Shown: piece by piece, positions 9,659 to 18,822 of the stretch
Position numbering within the stretch: position 1 is the stretch's first letter
Layout: each line of letters starts with the position of its first letter
Assembly (NCBI RefSeq): GCF_013359945.1
Contig: NZ_JABWCS010000219.1
Span: 248,001 to 312,000, forward strand
Origin: Paenibacillus agri
GTDB lineage: Bacteria > Bacillota > Bacilli > Paenibacillales > Paenibacillaceae
Direction: 5' to 3'
Length of the DNA: 64,000 nucleotides
The notes under the pieces: generated by a model
Told to the model about the DNA's origin: nothing
The model's input: only the letters and a program-made list of their open reading frames with translations
The model's database searches: none
Translations under genes and position numbers: made by a program

Positions 9659-10438
9659 TTACAACCCATAGAACCGCAGGGTGTTTGCGGTTAATATTTC
9701 TTTAGCCCGGCTCTCCGAATAGCCGTGCAATGCCCCCCAAGCAGCGGCCACGTCATGGATCATGGCCGGGTGGGTGGTCCGGCCTGTGAATGGCCCTTCA
9801 AAGGGCCAAGGGCCGTCCGTCTCCGCCATCACCAGCTCCTGCGGGTAGCGGCGGGCCAGATCCTGGATCTCCTGTTCATACAGGAGATCGGGCGTGAAAG
9901 AGATATAATCGCCGCGCTGGATCATCCGTGCGATGGCTTCTTCCGGGCCCTTGAACCAGTGAAAATGGGCCCGGGTAATGCCGTGCTTGTCCAGCAGATC
10001 GCAAGCGATCATGGCGTCCTCGTACACGGCATGCAGCACAACCGGCTTGCGAAGGCGCGCCGCCAGCTCCAAGAACTTATCGAGCAGCGCAATGTATGGC
10101 GCCATCTCGAAAGATTCGCCGCGTTCGAGCGCTTCTGCCCGCGTATAATAGGGCAGCCCAATCTCGCCTACGGCTGTCAGTCTGTCTGCACGGGCTTCAA
10201 TCCATTCCAGCAGCAAGGCGATCTCCTCCGGTGAAGGCACAGGCTGCTCCGGGTGGAAGCCGTAAGCTGGCTGGACAATTCCGGGGTACTGAGCGGCCAG
10301 CTTTTCCGTGCGAAGGCAGGATTCGTAATTCATGGAGACGGCCAGTAACGCTTCGACGCCCGCGCCGGGCAGCTCACGCAGTGTGCTTGTAATAAACTCC
10401 GGTTCATATTGTTCAAGGTGAATATGAGCATCAATCAT
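9659..10438 (-). CDS. TatD family metal-dependent hydrolase
   Basis: The 259-residue protein shows the TatD/amidohydrolase metal ligands: DAHIHL at the N-terminus, GEIGLPYY (Glu), VVLHAV (His), HFHWFKG (His) and AETDGPWP (Asp). Family members are cytosolic metallo-nucleases or phosphoesterases with a TIM-barrel fold; the exact substrate here is unknown. Length is normal for the family. GGGAGG lies about 9 bases before the ATG. The gene stands alone, ending at a bidirectional terminator. Confidence 0.88.
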   Translation of the reverse strand: MIDAHIHLEQYEPEFITSTLRELPGAGVEALLAVSMNYESCLRTEKLAAQYPGIVQPAYGFHPEQPVPSPEEIALLLEWIEARADRLTAVGEIGLPYYTRAEALERGESFEMAPYIALLDKFLELAARLRKPVVLHAVYEDAMIACDLLDKHGITRAHFHWFKGPEEAIARMIQRGDYISFTPDLLYEQEIQDLARRYPQELVMAETDGPWPFEGPFTGRTTHPAMIHDVAAAWGALHGYSESRAKEILTANTLRFYGL

Positions 10439-10496
10439 TCAAGGTGTCCTCCCAAGTGTGCAGCTTATGTGATAGCAGGGTTGGTGTCTCTCTCTT

Positions 10497-11810
10497 CTAT
10501 TTTAACCCATAGGTAGCTTTAGGTGTGAATGTGCCCTCTCCCTTTAATACATAATCAAAGAAATTAAGAATAATTTGATTTTCTGTTTCAATGCAGTAAT
10601 GCGTATCAATATCTGCTGTTCCGCCCTGAAGCATATTGGCCAGTAGAGGGGAAAACAACGGTAAGTCCGTCAGACTTAAATGCTTGGCACCTTGAAAATG
10701 AATGGTATAGATCTCTGAGAAGTTGTAGTCCGCTACTTTATTAGCTGCATAAGCAGATCCGTTATCAAGCTGTTTCCAAACATCGTCAGAATAAATATTA
10801 AGAACGGGTGTTGTGTAGGGCTGGCCACTTGCGACGAGGTCATTAGTCTTTTTATCGTAATTCAACTCACTGAACATCGGGGCATCAATATTGACAACGG
10901 CACTCACATCACCACGCTCTCTGCCAAGCCAAATACTTGCTGCACCACCCATGGAGTGTCCGAACACACCTATTTTATCCGTGTTAATTTGTTTATAAAG
11001 TGGGTTAGGATCACTTTTGGTTTTTTGCAGGATCGTATTGATGACAAAATTCATGTCATCTGTCCGCAGCTTCATCCATTTTTGAAAGAGTTCATAGAAT
11101 TGTTCTACCGTGTAAATACCATCTTTGTTGGCATTGTTGACTTCCTGATAAAATTCTTTATTGATCATAACAGTTGACCCATCCTCTGAAGTTGTATAGA
11201 AGGAATGATAGGGATGATCAATAGAAACTACGATATAACCATGGCTTGCGAGTTCAGTAAAGGTAGAGGCATTGCTTGACTTAATTCCGTATGCACCATG
11301 CGAGAACACCAAAAGTGGGAAGGAGCCATTCCCATGCTCGGGATACCAAAATTCCACATTAACAAATCTGTTCTTCCCCGTGTCATTAAATTCTTCAATC
11401 CGGTTGTTGTCAATGTAGGTGTAAGTAGCGGTTGCGACTTTATATTCACCTGTTACTTTCAGAGGTTTATACTGGGGGAAAACAAGTGCAGGTGCAAGGG
11501 CCAGCATCAACGTGAGTATCATCACAATTGCTTTTCTGACAATCCGCGTGCTTTTGTAGGCTTTGGTAGTTATTTTATTGCGGAGAAGAGAAACCGCGCT
11601 AAATGCCGCGGGTAGGAACAGCAGTATAGCAAGCAACACCCAGCGGAAACTCCACATGATGATTGAGGTCAAGGTAAGTGTGGTAAAGACAGCAAAGATA
11701 GCTATTCTAGCCCAATTTCTTAATTTCTGATGGTTGTGCTTCGTGATCAGGCAATAAATTGCAAGGGCGATCTCTAAGATCACAGCAAAACAAAATATCA
11801 ATAGTTCCAT
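10497..11810 (-). CDS. membrane-anchored alpha/beta hydrolase (PAF-acetylhydrolase-like)
   Basis: About 437 residues. The first 120 contain four hydrophobic segments, so the catalytic part is tethered to the membrane. The rest is an alpha/beta hydrolase with LLVFSHGAYG (oxyanion region), nucleophile elbow GHSMGGAAS, and a late GAKHLSL that may supply the catalytic His. The layout resembles platelet-activating-factor acetylhydrolase or lipase-like proteins. An in-frame ATG ten codons upstream lacks a ribosome site; GGGAGT 8 bases before the ATG at 11810 favours the shorter form. Substrate is not predictable. Confidence 0.8.
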   Translation of the reverse strand: MELLIFCFAVILEIALAIYCLITKHNHQKLRNWARIAIFAVFTTLTLTSIIMWSFRWVLLAILLFLPAAFSAVSLLRNKITTKAYKSTRIVRKAIVMILTLMLALAPALVFPQYKPLKVTGEYKVATATYTYIDNNRIEEFNDTGKNRFVNVEFWYPEHGNGSFPLLVFSHGAYGIKSSNASTFTELASHGYIVVSIDHPYHSFYTTSEDGSTVMINKEFYQEVNNANKDGIYTVEQFYELFQKWMKLRTDDMNFVINTILQKTKSDPNPLYKQINTDKIGVFGHSMGGAASIWLGRERGDVSAVVNIDAPMFSELNYDKKTNDLVASGQPYTTPVLNIYSDDVWKQLDNGSAYAANKVADYNFSEIYTIHFQGAKHLSLTDLPLFSPLLANMLQGGTADIDTHYCIETENQIILNFFDYVLKGEGTFTPKATYGLK

Positions 11811-11947
11811 CGTTGTTACTCCCTTCGAGTTCGCGTTCATTTTTTATGACATCATCATAAAAAACGGATAGAAGGAAGTATATAGAAAAACAATAAGCTG
11901 TAGCTACAGGGGAATAAGTTGCAAAAAAAGAGCGATAAGCTATCCGC

Positions 11948-12367
11948 TCACCGCATCATTTTTAATTTCTCGTTGATTTTTTTGGCTTCTTTTTTATCAT
12001 TTTGCCACGATAGCAGACGAACTATAACATAGATTACCGCAATTTCTAATGCCATAATGATGACTTGTAAGGCATTATTCACAAAACCAAGGACAGCAGC
12101 AAGGGAAATCAAGATCAATTCTAAAGCCCCGAAATGAATAATAATTCTTACACGCATCTGCTGCTCGCTTAAATCATGAGAAGAATACAAAATAATGTTC
12201 ATTAATGACCCTAAAAGTGAAAAGGCCATGATGATATAAATAGACTTCAAGTCAAAGGCAAGACCGGGATAAAAAATGGTTCGTAATACCGTAATGATGA
12301 GGATGATTAATGCGAAAATCATCAAGAAACTATGTATAATATTTTTTGCGAATTCGGAAAGCTTCAT
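11948..12367 (-). CDS. DUF3021 family membrane protein
   Basis: A 139-residue protein with four predicted membrane helices (IIHSFLMIFALIILIITVL, YIIMAFSLLGSLMNIILY, LELILISLAAVLGFV, IIMALEIAVIYVIVRLL) and a charged Lys/Glu tail. Small four-helix proteins encoded directly after a LytTR regulator belong to DUF3021, whose members often modulate the paired regulator. The gene begins 15 bases after the LytTR gene, so the two are surely co-transcribed. Function is otherwise unknown. Confidence 0.82.
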   Translation of the reverse strand: MKLSEFAKNIIHSFLMIFALIILIITVLRTIFYPGLAFDLKSIYIIMAFSLLGSLMNIILYSSHDLSEQQMRVRIIIHFGALELILISLAAVLGFVNNALQVIIMALEIAVIYVIVRLLSWQNDKKEAKKINEKLKMMR

Positions 12368-12382
12368 AGGTATCTCTCCCTC

Positions 12383-12820
12383 TTACAATCCCAGCATATT
12401 TTTAAGCACAGGCACATACTGCCTGGATATCACCACGCGTTCACCGTTATCCAGAACCGCTTGGAATCGGCCGCTTAGGGTCGGATGAATCACTGAAATC
12501 TTAGCTATGTTCAAAATCGTTGATTTGGAAGCGCGAAAACAGCTCTTTTCTTTGCACAATTCCTCCAATTCATAAAGCTTTTGCTTTACCTCAAAAACAT
12601 CGTCCTTGCTGTAGAGAAACACCTTTCCGTCTACGGCTTCGAAATAATAGACCTCACTTAGTTTGATCCGATGAACCTTGTCGTTATGATGTCCAAGCAC
12701 AGTGAGGTTCTCTGATTGTAGCTTATTTACGATTTCGTCTATTTCTTCATCGACCTCATGGCACCGGATGAGAATTTCCTCTTCCTGGTCTTGGCTTATT
12801 TCTTCAATTGAAACTTTCAT
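12383..12820 (-). CDS. LytTR DNA-binding domain transcriptional regulator
   Basis: About 145 residues. Residues 45-140 form a LytTR domain (VHRIKLSEVYYFEAVDGKVFLY, KLYELEEL, CFRASKSTILNI, GRFQAVLDNGERVVISRQYVP). There is no receiver domain, as in the stand-alone LytTR/DUF3021 class that often autoregulates. A GTG at 12832 is in frame but has no ribosome site; GTGAG repeats 6-12 bases before the ATG at 12820 support the shorter form. It is followed at once by the DUF3021 gene. Its targets are unknown but likely include its own promoter. Confidence 0.87.
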   Translation of the reverse strand: MKVSIEEISQDQEEEILIRCHEVDEEIDEIVNKLQSENLTVLGHHNDKVHRIKLSEVYYFEAVDGKVFLYSKDDVFEVKQKLYELEELCKEKSCFRASKSTILNIAKISVIHPTLSGRFQAVLDNGERVVISRQYVPVLKNMLGL

Positions 12821-12946
12821 CTGCTCACTCACTTTATCAAATAATTAGTACCAATGAATTTAATAGAACTATATCATAAATAGTGGAAAATCGGAGGGGT
12901 GAAAGAGGGAATTCTCAGAATGACTCTAACTCTCAGGATAACAAAA

Positions 12947-12976
12947 AAAGAACCCGACGAATTTCGCGGGTTCTTT
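12947..12976 (-). terminator. orphan terminator-like hairpin upstream of the LytTR gene
   Basis: AAAGAACCCG and CGGGTTCTTT form a 10-bp stem around CGAATTTCG-like sequence. On the minus strand the stem is followed by seven T, the stronger direction. No minus-strand gene lies immediately upstream, so what it terminates is unclear. It may be a leader attenuator or the relic of a deleted gene. Confidence 0.6.
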
Positions 12977-13160
12977 CGCTGAATAAATGGATTGCGTCCA
13001 TTTAAGCATTATGATATAGTTAGATCACTACTGAACTTTTATGTAATAAGTTATAAGTATTGCATCTTATCTACACATTAATCTTACCATGGTGACTCAG
13101 GGTTTGTCAAATGTCTTTTTTTCATCCTCAAACGGTAACGAAAAGGAGTGTGTTCAGGAG

Positions 13161-15587
13161 ATGATTAACGGTAAGGATTGGCAGCAAGAACAGGAACGGC
13201 TGGATGCCGTTACGGAAGAATTACAGTCGAGAATCGCTGAAGTGGAGCCGGAAGTGAGCGGACTGCGTGATCAGGTTGTGGACATACGCAAGCAGTTTTG
13301 GGAGGAAGTTACGGTCAATACGAGTACGGACGAAGATTTCGAAGAGACCTTCTATAGCATCAAGCAGCAAGAAGCGCTGTTGAATGAGCGCGAGCGCAGT
13401 CATAAATTACGGCTGCAGCGTTATAAAAGTATGAAACGTCTGTTGCCGTCACCGTACTTCGGGCGGATTGATTTTCATGGGGACGGCCTGAAGCATAGTG
13501 AGGAAGTTTATATCGGGGTATCCTCTTTTATCGATAAAGATGGCCTGGATTTTCTGGTCTATGACTGGCGCACCCCCATTGCAAGCATGTATTACGATCA
13601 CTCCCCAGGGGCTGCTCAGTATGACACACCGGGCGGACAAATCACCGGGAACATGACCTTGAAGCGGCAATATCAGATTCGGGACGGTAAGCTTCAGAAT
13701 GTGTTCGACACAAGCGTAACGATCGGGGATGAATTGCTTCAGCAGGTGCTTGGAAAGGGTGCGGATAATCAAATGAAGAGCATCGTGGCGACAATCCAAA
13801 AGGAACAGAATGTCATTATCCGCGATGATAAGAGCCATATGTTAATTGTGCAAGGGGCGGCGGGGAGCGGCAAAACCTCTGCAGCGCTACAGCGGGTAGC
13901 CTATCTATTGTATAAGCACCGGGAGCGGCTCAGTGCAGACCAGATTGTACTTTTTTCGCCCAATCCGATGTTCAACAGCTATGTATCGACTGTTCTGCCT
14001 GAGCTTGGTGAGGAGAATATGCAGCAGACGACCTTTCAGGAATACCTCGCGTATTGGCTGGGCGGCACGATGACCCTGGAAGATCCGTTCGAACAGATTG
14101 AATGTGTACTGACAGCGGCGGGTTCCGAGGGGGCTGAAGCAAGGCTGATTAGTATGAAGTATAAAGCTTCCGAGGCTTTTCTGCATGCACTCCAGAACTA
14201 TGCGCTTTGGCTAGGGAAGGAAGGTATGTTGTTCCAAAGTATCACTTTCCGGGATCGTGAGCTGATTACCGCTGAACAAATGAAAGCTCAATTCTACAGC
14301 TATGACAGTTCCATCCGGTTGATGAATCGCGTGTTGCTTCTGCAGGAATGGCTGTTGAAAGAGCTGGCGTCGCTTGAGGGACAGGAGCAGGAAGCGGAGT
14401 GGGTGCAGGATGAACTGGATTACCTCGATACAGATCAATATGCGGAAGCCTACAGCATGCTCCGTAAGAAGTACGAGCGGGAACAGGCGGTTTTTGATTT
14501 TACGCAGCAGTATGTGGATCTCTACGGAGATCGTCCGGAGACAGAGCAGGGTGAAGAGGAAATCTTCGATTTTGCCTTACAGGAAGAAGAGATGCTGCGC
14601 CGGATGATTGTGAAGGCGCATTTCAAACCGCTGCGGCGGGAGGTGAAGCGACTCCAGTTTATTGATGTGATTGGACTCTACAGTCAACTGTTTGGAGATG
14701 AAGCGCTATATCTGCAGATGACGGGTGAGGCCGAAGTGCCTCAGCATTGGTCAGAGATTTGTCGACAAACGAAGGAGAAGCTGAGCCGGCATGAGCTTTT
14801 TTATGAGGATGCAACTCCGTTCCTGTATTTAAAAGAACTGCTCGAAGGTACGCGGACGAACACCGTAGTGCGGCACATTTTCGTTGACGAAGGCCAGGAT
14901 TATTCGCCGTTCCAGTATGTCTTCCTCAAACGTTTGTTTCCTCGTGCCCGCATGACCGTGCTTGGCGACTTTGGGCAAGCGATTTTTCCGCAAGCTACGC
15001 AGCTGCATGATGTCAATTCGCCGCTAATCGGTCTATATGGTCCGGAGGACACGAGCCTGATCCGGCTTGTTCAGAGCTATCGATCCACTCGGCAAATTGT
15101 GGAGTTTACGAAATCATTGCTGCCGGGCGAAGAGATTGTACCTTTTAATAGAAGCGGCGAGAAGCCTTCGCTAGTGGTTACGGATACTGTGGAAAAGCGA
15201 GCAACCCGCATTCTGCAGGATCTTGCAGCGCTTCAAGCGGAAGGCTACGATTCCATCGCTGTAATTACTAAAACCGCAGCCGAGAGCCGAGAAGCGTACG
15301 GAGCGTTGACGGCGCAGGGAGGCGCAGAATTGCGGCTCATTACGAAGGAGACCCAGCGTTTCGAGAAAGGAGTATCGGTGCTTCCTGTATATTTGGCTAA
15401 AGGCGTTGAGTTCGACGCCGTGCTGATCTATGATGCATCTCCGCAAACGTATCAGCGAGAGAGCGAACGCAAGCATTTTTATACGGCATGTACTCGTGCG
15501 ATGCATCGGCTGTTGCTATATACGACAGGGGATTGGACACCGTTGGTTCAGGGACTTGATTCGGCTTTGTATGAGGAAGTGCGTTGA
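13161..15587 (+). CDS. helD: HelD-type RNA polymerase recycling helicase (UvrD/Rep superfamily 1)
   Basis: About 808 residues. The N-terminus is coiled-coil rich, as in HelD arms that insert into RNA polymerase channels. A Walker A GAAGSGKT lies near residue 230, DEGQDY is the Walker B-like motif II, LGDFGQAIFP fits motif III, and a C-terminal KGVEFDAVLIYD plus ACTRAMHRLLLYT matches motifs V/VI. HelD removes stalled RNA polymerase from DNA. Length is slightly above Bacillus HelD. The in-frame ATG at 13089 has no ribosome site; AAGGAG at 13143-13148 suits 13161, with long spacing. It appears monocistronic. Confidence 0.85.
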   Translation: MINGKDWQQEQERLDAVTEELQSRIAEVEPEVSGLRDQVVDIRKQFWEEVTVNTSTDEDFEETFYSIKQQEALLNERERSHKLRLQRYKSMKRLLPSPYFGRIDFHGDGLKHSEEVYIGVSSFIDKDGLDFLVYDWRTPIASMYYDHSPGAAQYDTPGGQITGNMTLKRQYQIRDGKLQNVFDTSVTIGDELLQQVLGKGADNQMKSIVATIQKEQNVIIRDDKSHMLIVQGAAGSGKTSAALQRVAYLLYKHRERLSADQIVLFSPNPMFNSYVSTVLPELGEENMQQTTFQEYLAYWLGGTMTLEDPFEQIECVLTAAGSEGAEARLISMKYKASEAFLHALQNYALWLGKEGMLFQSITFRDRELITAEQMKAQFYSYDSSIRLMNRVLLLQEWLLKELASLEGQEQEAEWVQDELDYLDTDQYAEAYSMLRKKYEREQAVFDFTQQYVDLYGDRPETEQGEEEIFDFALQEEEMLRRMIVKAHFKPLRREVKRLQFIDVIGLYSQLFGDEALYLQMTGEAEVPQHWSEICRQTKEKLSRHELFYEDATPFLYLKELLEGTRTNTVVRHIFVDEGQDYSPFQYVFLKRLFPRARMTVLGDFGQAIFPQATQLHDVNSPLIGLYGPEDTSLIRLVQSYRSTRQIVEFTKSLLPGEEIVPFNRSGEKPSLVVTDTVEKRATRILQDLAALQAEGYDSIAVITKTAAESREAYGALTAQGGAELRLITKETQRFEKGVSVLPVYLAKGVEFDAVLIYDASPQTYQRESERKHFYTACTRAMHRLLLYTTGDWTPLVQGLDSALYEEVR

Positions 15588-15615
15588 GAGGGGATGAAAG
15601 GATTGTAAGAGATGA

Positions 15616-15855
15616 TAATTCTTAGAGGGGTTTAGTGTCATCACTGTTAAGAAAGCTTGGGAGGAACTTGAGCGGAGCGGTTTGATCAATATGGTAACAA
15701 GTAAAGGATGTTTTGTAGCTGAATTCTCGCGGGGTGAGATGCTGCGGATACGTAACGAAATGGTCCTGAAGCAAATGGAGAGCGACACCTACTACTACAA
15801 ATCCTTTGGTCTCACTCTTGATGAAGTGATTGGGCTACTGAACAAGATTTATTAA
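15616..15855 (+). pseudogene. GntR family regulator remnant (5' part missing)
   Basis: After a stop codon at 15613 an open frame gives VITVKKAWEELERSG followed by SKGCFVAEFSRGEML, the C-terminal half of a GntR (YtrA-type) winged helix, then a short helical tail ending NKIY. The first part of the DNA-binding domain is absent and no ribosome site or start is present, so it should be inactive. YtrA-type regulators normally sit with ABC transporter genes, and a decayed ABC-2 permease lies 2.7 kb downstream. Confidence 0.72.
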
Positions 15856-15873
15856 CAGATAAAGCCGGTATAA

Positions 15874-15908
15874 GCAAAACGCACAAGCCACTCGCTTGTG
15901 CGTTTTGC
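15874..15908. terminator. strong hairpin terminator after the GntR remnant
   Basis: GCAAAACGCACAAG pairs perfectly with CTTGTGCGTTTTGC around a 7-base loop. T-rich ends on both strands allow either direction. Confidence 0.8.
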
Positions 15909-16063
15909 TGTAGTCTAGCTTAACTGTAGCGCTTAATTTATGATTAATGGTAGTAGGCTGGTATAGAGATAGCAGCATATTGTATTCACATGATAGTTAG
16001 GAGAGTTCAATGGAAATTAAAGAATTAGCTGTGTTTAACTACTGGTGACTAAAATAGTTTTGA

Positions 16064-16365
16064 TTGTCCACCTGTATCACAACCCGCCAGCGGCAACGAG
16101 ATGAACACCTGAGGAGCGACGAATTCTTTCATGTTGCCAAGTATCCAGCCATTACGTTTCAGAGCACCAGCTACGTCCCTGCTGGCGAACGGCAATATGA
16201 ACTGAGACCCCCGCGGCCGGGAGCATGCAGGAATTCAATTCAACCGCCAGTATCGATCGTAATGAATTTGGTTTGACATTCAACACACACCTTGAAAAAG
16301 GCGGAATTGTCGTCGGAAATGAAGTGAGAATCGAGCTTGATATCAAGGCGATTAAAATAGATTAG
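16064..16365 (+). pseudogene. YceI family protein, internally deleted and frameshifted
   Basis: One frame encodes RDEHLRSDEFFHVAKYPAITF and a different frame encodes SIDRNEFGLTF, then HLEKGGIVVGNEVRIELDI, both hallmark stretches of YceI-like lipid-binding lipocalin-fold proteins. Roughly 40 residues that normally join them are missing, and the N-terminal strand region is not recognisable upstream (a 12-codon frame at 16010 with a ribosome site ends at 16048). The junction at about 16207-16232 is GC-rich and contains an odd 16-mer discussed in the findings. The gene cannot make a folded YceI protein. Confidence 0.78.
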
Positions 16366-16379
16366 TGATCTAACAGACA

Positions 16380-17009
16380 TCATTCCTGGATTTTGACATT
16401 GTCCAGTATCGTATTTCCCCAAACAGGGAGCAAACCTGTCCCTCCCGTAAAGCGGCTTCCGGCTAACGAGCCGTCTTGAAAGAAAGCTCCATCAAAGCTG
16501 CATTCCTCGAACCGGCAATACAATAATAAAGCACCGCGAAAATTGGCGTTGGAAAAATGGCAGCGTGTGAATGATACATCGTTCGCTATCGCTTTACTTA
16601 AATTGCAGCCTGTAAAATCGCAATCGATAAACTCCTTGCTGATCCTGGCATTATTCAGCTTTGCTCCCCGGAAAGAACAGTGGCTGAAGGTATGCGTCAC
16701 ATATCTGCTATTCAGTTTGACCCCGTCAAAGCAACAATTTGTAAAGGTTGAGGTGTTCAAGCTTGCAGAATCATCGAAACGTGCATAAGACAGATCGACA
16801 TCCTGTACTGTAAGGTATTGTATGCTCTCGGTCAGGGTAACTCCCTGGTAATCCTCTAGTCCAGCCTCATTTTGTCCATAGGGGGAGGATGGAAAAGAGC
16901 GGTCTTTTCGATGCAGATTATGTTTGCCTGTAACAGCGGCGAGCATCCGACTCAATTCATTAAGCTGGTCATGGTTCCATCTTGCAATGAGTGACTTCTT
17001 GTTCAACAT
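16380..17009 (-). CDS. pentapeptide-repeat protein
   Basis: The 209-residue protein has tandem five-residue A(D/N)LXX-type repeats from about residue 65 (VDLSYARFDDSA, SFRGAKLNNARI, CDFTGCNLSKAI, HFSNANFRGAL, CSFDGAFFQDGS), predicting a right-handed quadrilateral beta-helix. Such proteins include DNA-gyrase protectors, but most are of unknown role. GAGGAGG sits 4 bases before the ATG, and an in-frame TTG next to it is also possible. The gene converges on the YceI remnant. No partner is evident. Confidence 0.85.
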   Translation of the reverse strand: MLNKKSLIARWNHDQLNELSRMLAAVTGKHNLHRKDRSFPSSPYGQNEAGLEDYQGVTLTESIQYLTVQDVDLSYARFDDSASLNTSTFTNCCFDGVKLNSRYVTHTFSHCSFRGAKLNNARISKEFIDCDFTGCNLSKAIANDVSFTRCHFSNANFRGALLLYCRFEECSFDGAFFQDGSLAGSRFTGGTGLLPVWGNTILDNVKIQE

Positions 17010-17197
17010 AGATCCTCCTCTGATGCACAGCTCTTATGGCGATTATACGTAATAACGCTGCCTTTGCCAAAAAAGGTTCTTGGGATGCTTACCTCTGTGC
17101 TGTTCACTTTAATCCGGTAAAAAGAGCGGAATACAGTTTACCAGGAACAACCTGAACGTATAATAAACTCATCTAGTGGGAAGAGAGGATAAAAATT

Positions 17198-17656
17198 ATG
17201 TATGAGCGATTGGCAGAAAAACTGAAAACAACTTCCGCTGTAAAATGGTTTCCTGGTCATGGTGCGGAAGAGAGCTGGATAGCGGAAGTAGAAGAGGAAT
17301 TAGGATTCCTCCTCCCGCCATCTTATCGCTGGTGGCTGATTCATTATGGTGATGCCGGGCTTGGTGACGGGAATATTCTAGCCATCGCTGCTCCCGAACA
17401 CAGAGAGTATTACGACGGCGACCTTCTTTATATACACAGACTGAATTTAACTGAGGAATGGTGGGTAAGGCGGTTTCCCCACAGACTGGACTTGTTCGTG
17501 CCGGATAGCGACGAGCTTTATTTTTTTGATACGTCTGCTAGAGATAATCAGGGAGAATTTCCGGTCATGTGTTATGATCTCATGAATGATTTGATCGACG
17601 TGTATGCTTCAACATTTGCGGAGTTTCTGGAACGGCTGATTGACGAGCGTTCTTAA
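17198..17656 (+). CDS. SMI1/KNR4 (SUKH) family protein
   Basis: The 152-residue acidic protein fits the SUKH fold: an amphipathic N-terminal helix, then E.ELGFLLPPSYRWWLIHYGDAG, the diagnostic (L/F)P.xY..(F/W)L...G segment, and a C-terminal helix AEFLERLID. SUKH proteins in bacteria are commonly immunity proteins against polymorphic toxins, though many are stand-alone. AGAGAGG precedes the ATG. The following frame is a DUF4303-like remnant, another family often found near such loci. No toxin gene is visible here. Confidence 0.85.
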   Translation: MYERLAEKLKTTSAVKWFPGHGAEESWIAEVEEELGFLLPPSYRWWLIHYGDAGLGDGNILAIAAPEHREYYDGDLLYIHRLNLTEEWWVRRFPHRLDLFVPDSDELYFFDTSARDNQGEFPVMCYDLMNDLIDVYASTFAEFLERLIDERS

Positions 17657-17692
17657 ATAACCTGAGCTGATCGACTAACGGAAAGGAGGGCC

Positions 17693-17943
17693 ATGGTCAT
17701 GAAGCCGATGCAAGAAATAGAGACGCTGGCGTTACGATTGTCGATGCTGTCAGAACGTCTTTTCACGCTCTTTTTGATAATGGCGAACGTTACTATTACT
17801 GTACGCTATATACTACTCGCGAGGGACATGCGCCAAGCCTCTCCGCCTGGTCATGGGAGGCTTTGGAGCGGGAAGCAGCCAGGCAAGGAGAAGAAAGCGG
17901 CACGCCGAAAGCAACGATTGCGGAGCTCATCAAATGCCGATGA
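17693..17943 (+). pseudogene. DUF4303-like protein remnant, frameshifted and 3' truncated
   Basis: A ribosome site (AAGGAGG) precedes ATG codons at 17693/17699, but that frame gives an unconvincing protein. The frame two bases over encodes FHALFDNGERYYYCTLYTT, then APSLSAWSWEALEREA and ATIAELIK, a good match in style to DUF4303 proteins, and stops at TGA 17941. The gene thus appears to start in one frame and continue in another, and its C-terminal two-thirds are missing. It lies 37 bases after the SUKH gene. Confidence 0.6.
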
Positions 17944-18017
17944 TTTTACGGTGGCCGGATCGTCTATACTAATGAACCACATCGAAATAAATCTAAATTT
18001 AAGGAGGGAACAATCTT

Positions 18018-18440
18018 ATGACGGTAAAACTTACCCCTTATATTACTTTGGAGGACCGGGTAAAGGAAGCCATTCAGTTCTATGAATAAGCCATCGGTGC
18101 AGAAATCCTCTCCATGGTGACTTACGGTGAAATGCCTGACATGCCCAGCACGTTCACTGACGATCTGAGGAGTCTTGTAGCGCACGCCAAGCTAAAGGTC
18201 GGAGTAACGGAGCTCATGTTATCGGATACTCCAGGCGGTTCGCCTACTGAAAACGGGAAACGCGTCACCATCTGCATTACAACGAATGATGTAGAAGAAT
18301 CCAAGCGGATATATGAAGTCTTGCGGCAAGAAGGTCAAGTCAATATGCCGTTTAAAGAAGAACCCTTCAGCCCTGGGTTTGGTGATGTAACGGACAAATT
18401 CGGCGTGACCTTTCAAATTTATACTGAGCTTGAAGATTGA
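18018..18440 (+). pseudogene. VOC/PhnB-like glyoxalase-fold protein with in-frame stop
   Basis: AAGGAGG precedes ATG 18018. The frame reads MTVKLTPYITLEDRVKEAI then QFYE, hits TAA at 18087-18089, and resumes in the same frame as AIGAEILSMVTYGEMP through FKEEPFSPGFGDVTDKFGV to 18440. Relatives have FYEKALGAEI here, so an AAA lysine codon probably became TAA. PhnB-like VOC proteins are small metal-fold dimers of mostly unknown role. Re-initiation at ATG 18114 could yield a truncated 108-residue piece lacking the first strand. Confidence 0.85.
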
Positions 18441-18451
18441 ATTACGGATAA

Positions 18452-18487
18452 AGAGTTGCACCGGATGATGGTGCGGCTCTTTTTTTG
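18452..18487 (+). terminator. rho-independent terminator after the VOC pseudogene
   Basis: AGAGTTGCACC pairs with GGTGCGGCTCT (two wobble or mismatched positions) and is followed by seven T. Confidence 0.85.
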
Positions 18488-18582
18488 TGAAGTTTGAATT
18501 TACGTCGGGCGCATATTTAAAATGGGCATCCGCCTAAGCGGCCTTTCCGCGAATACATATGATGATTATGCCTACTCATTGA

Positions 18583-18822
18583 AAGGATGTTCTGATCGGT
18601 AAAAGCAGTTTGGTCTTTGTCATGTCTGCTGTTGTTCTGGCTATCTCTACGTGCATATTGGACTATGAGCCTGCTAATATATGGGCGTTTTTGGCAGCAA
18701 TCATCCTGTCGATTATTCTATACACAGCAGCCGGCACAATCGGCGGTTTATTCTCCAAGACGGTGCTCGAAGCATCATTATCTATACTCTCTGTGGCGTT
18801 CATTTTTACTGGTGCACCCTAG
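18583..18822 (+). pseudogene. ABC-2 type transporter permease remnant
   Basis: An open frame bounded by stops encodes GKSSLVFVMSAVVLAISTC, then IWAFLAAIILSIILYTAAG and GLFSKTVLEASLSIL, which resembles the middle of ABC-2 permeases with membrane helices and the GLFSKT loop. No start with a ribosome site is present and both ends are missing. It may have belonged with the GntR remnant at 15616 in a ytr-like locus. The assignment rests on a short stretch. Confidence 0.5.

Noticed and set aside
17693..18085. A 130-codon plus-strand frame as a real gene
   Set aside because: Its sequence is not protein-like beyond the first codons, while another frame carries the DUF4303-like similarity.
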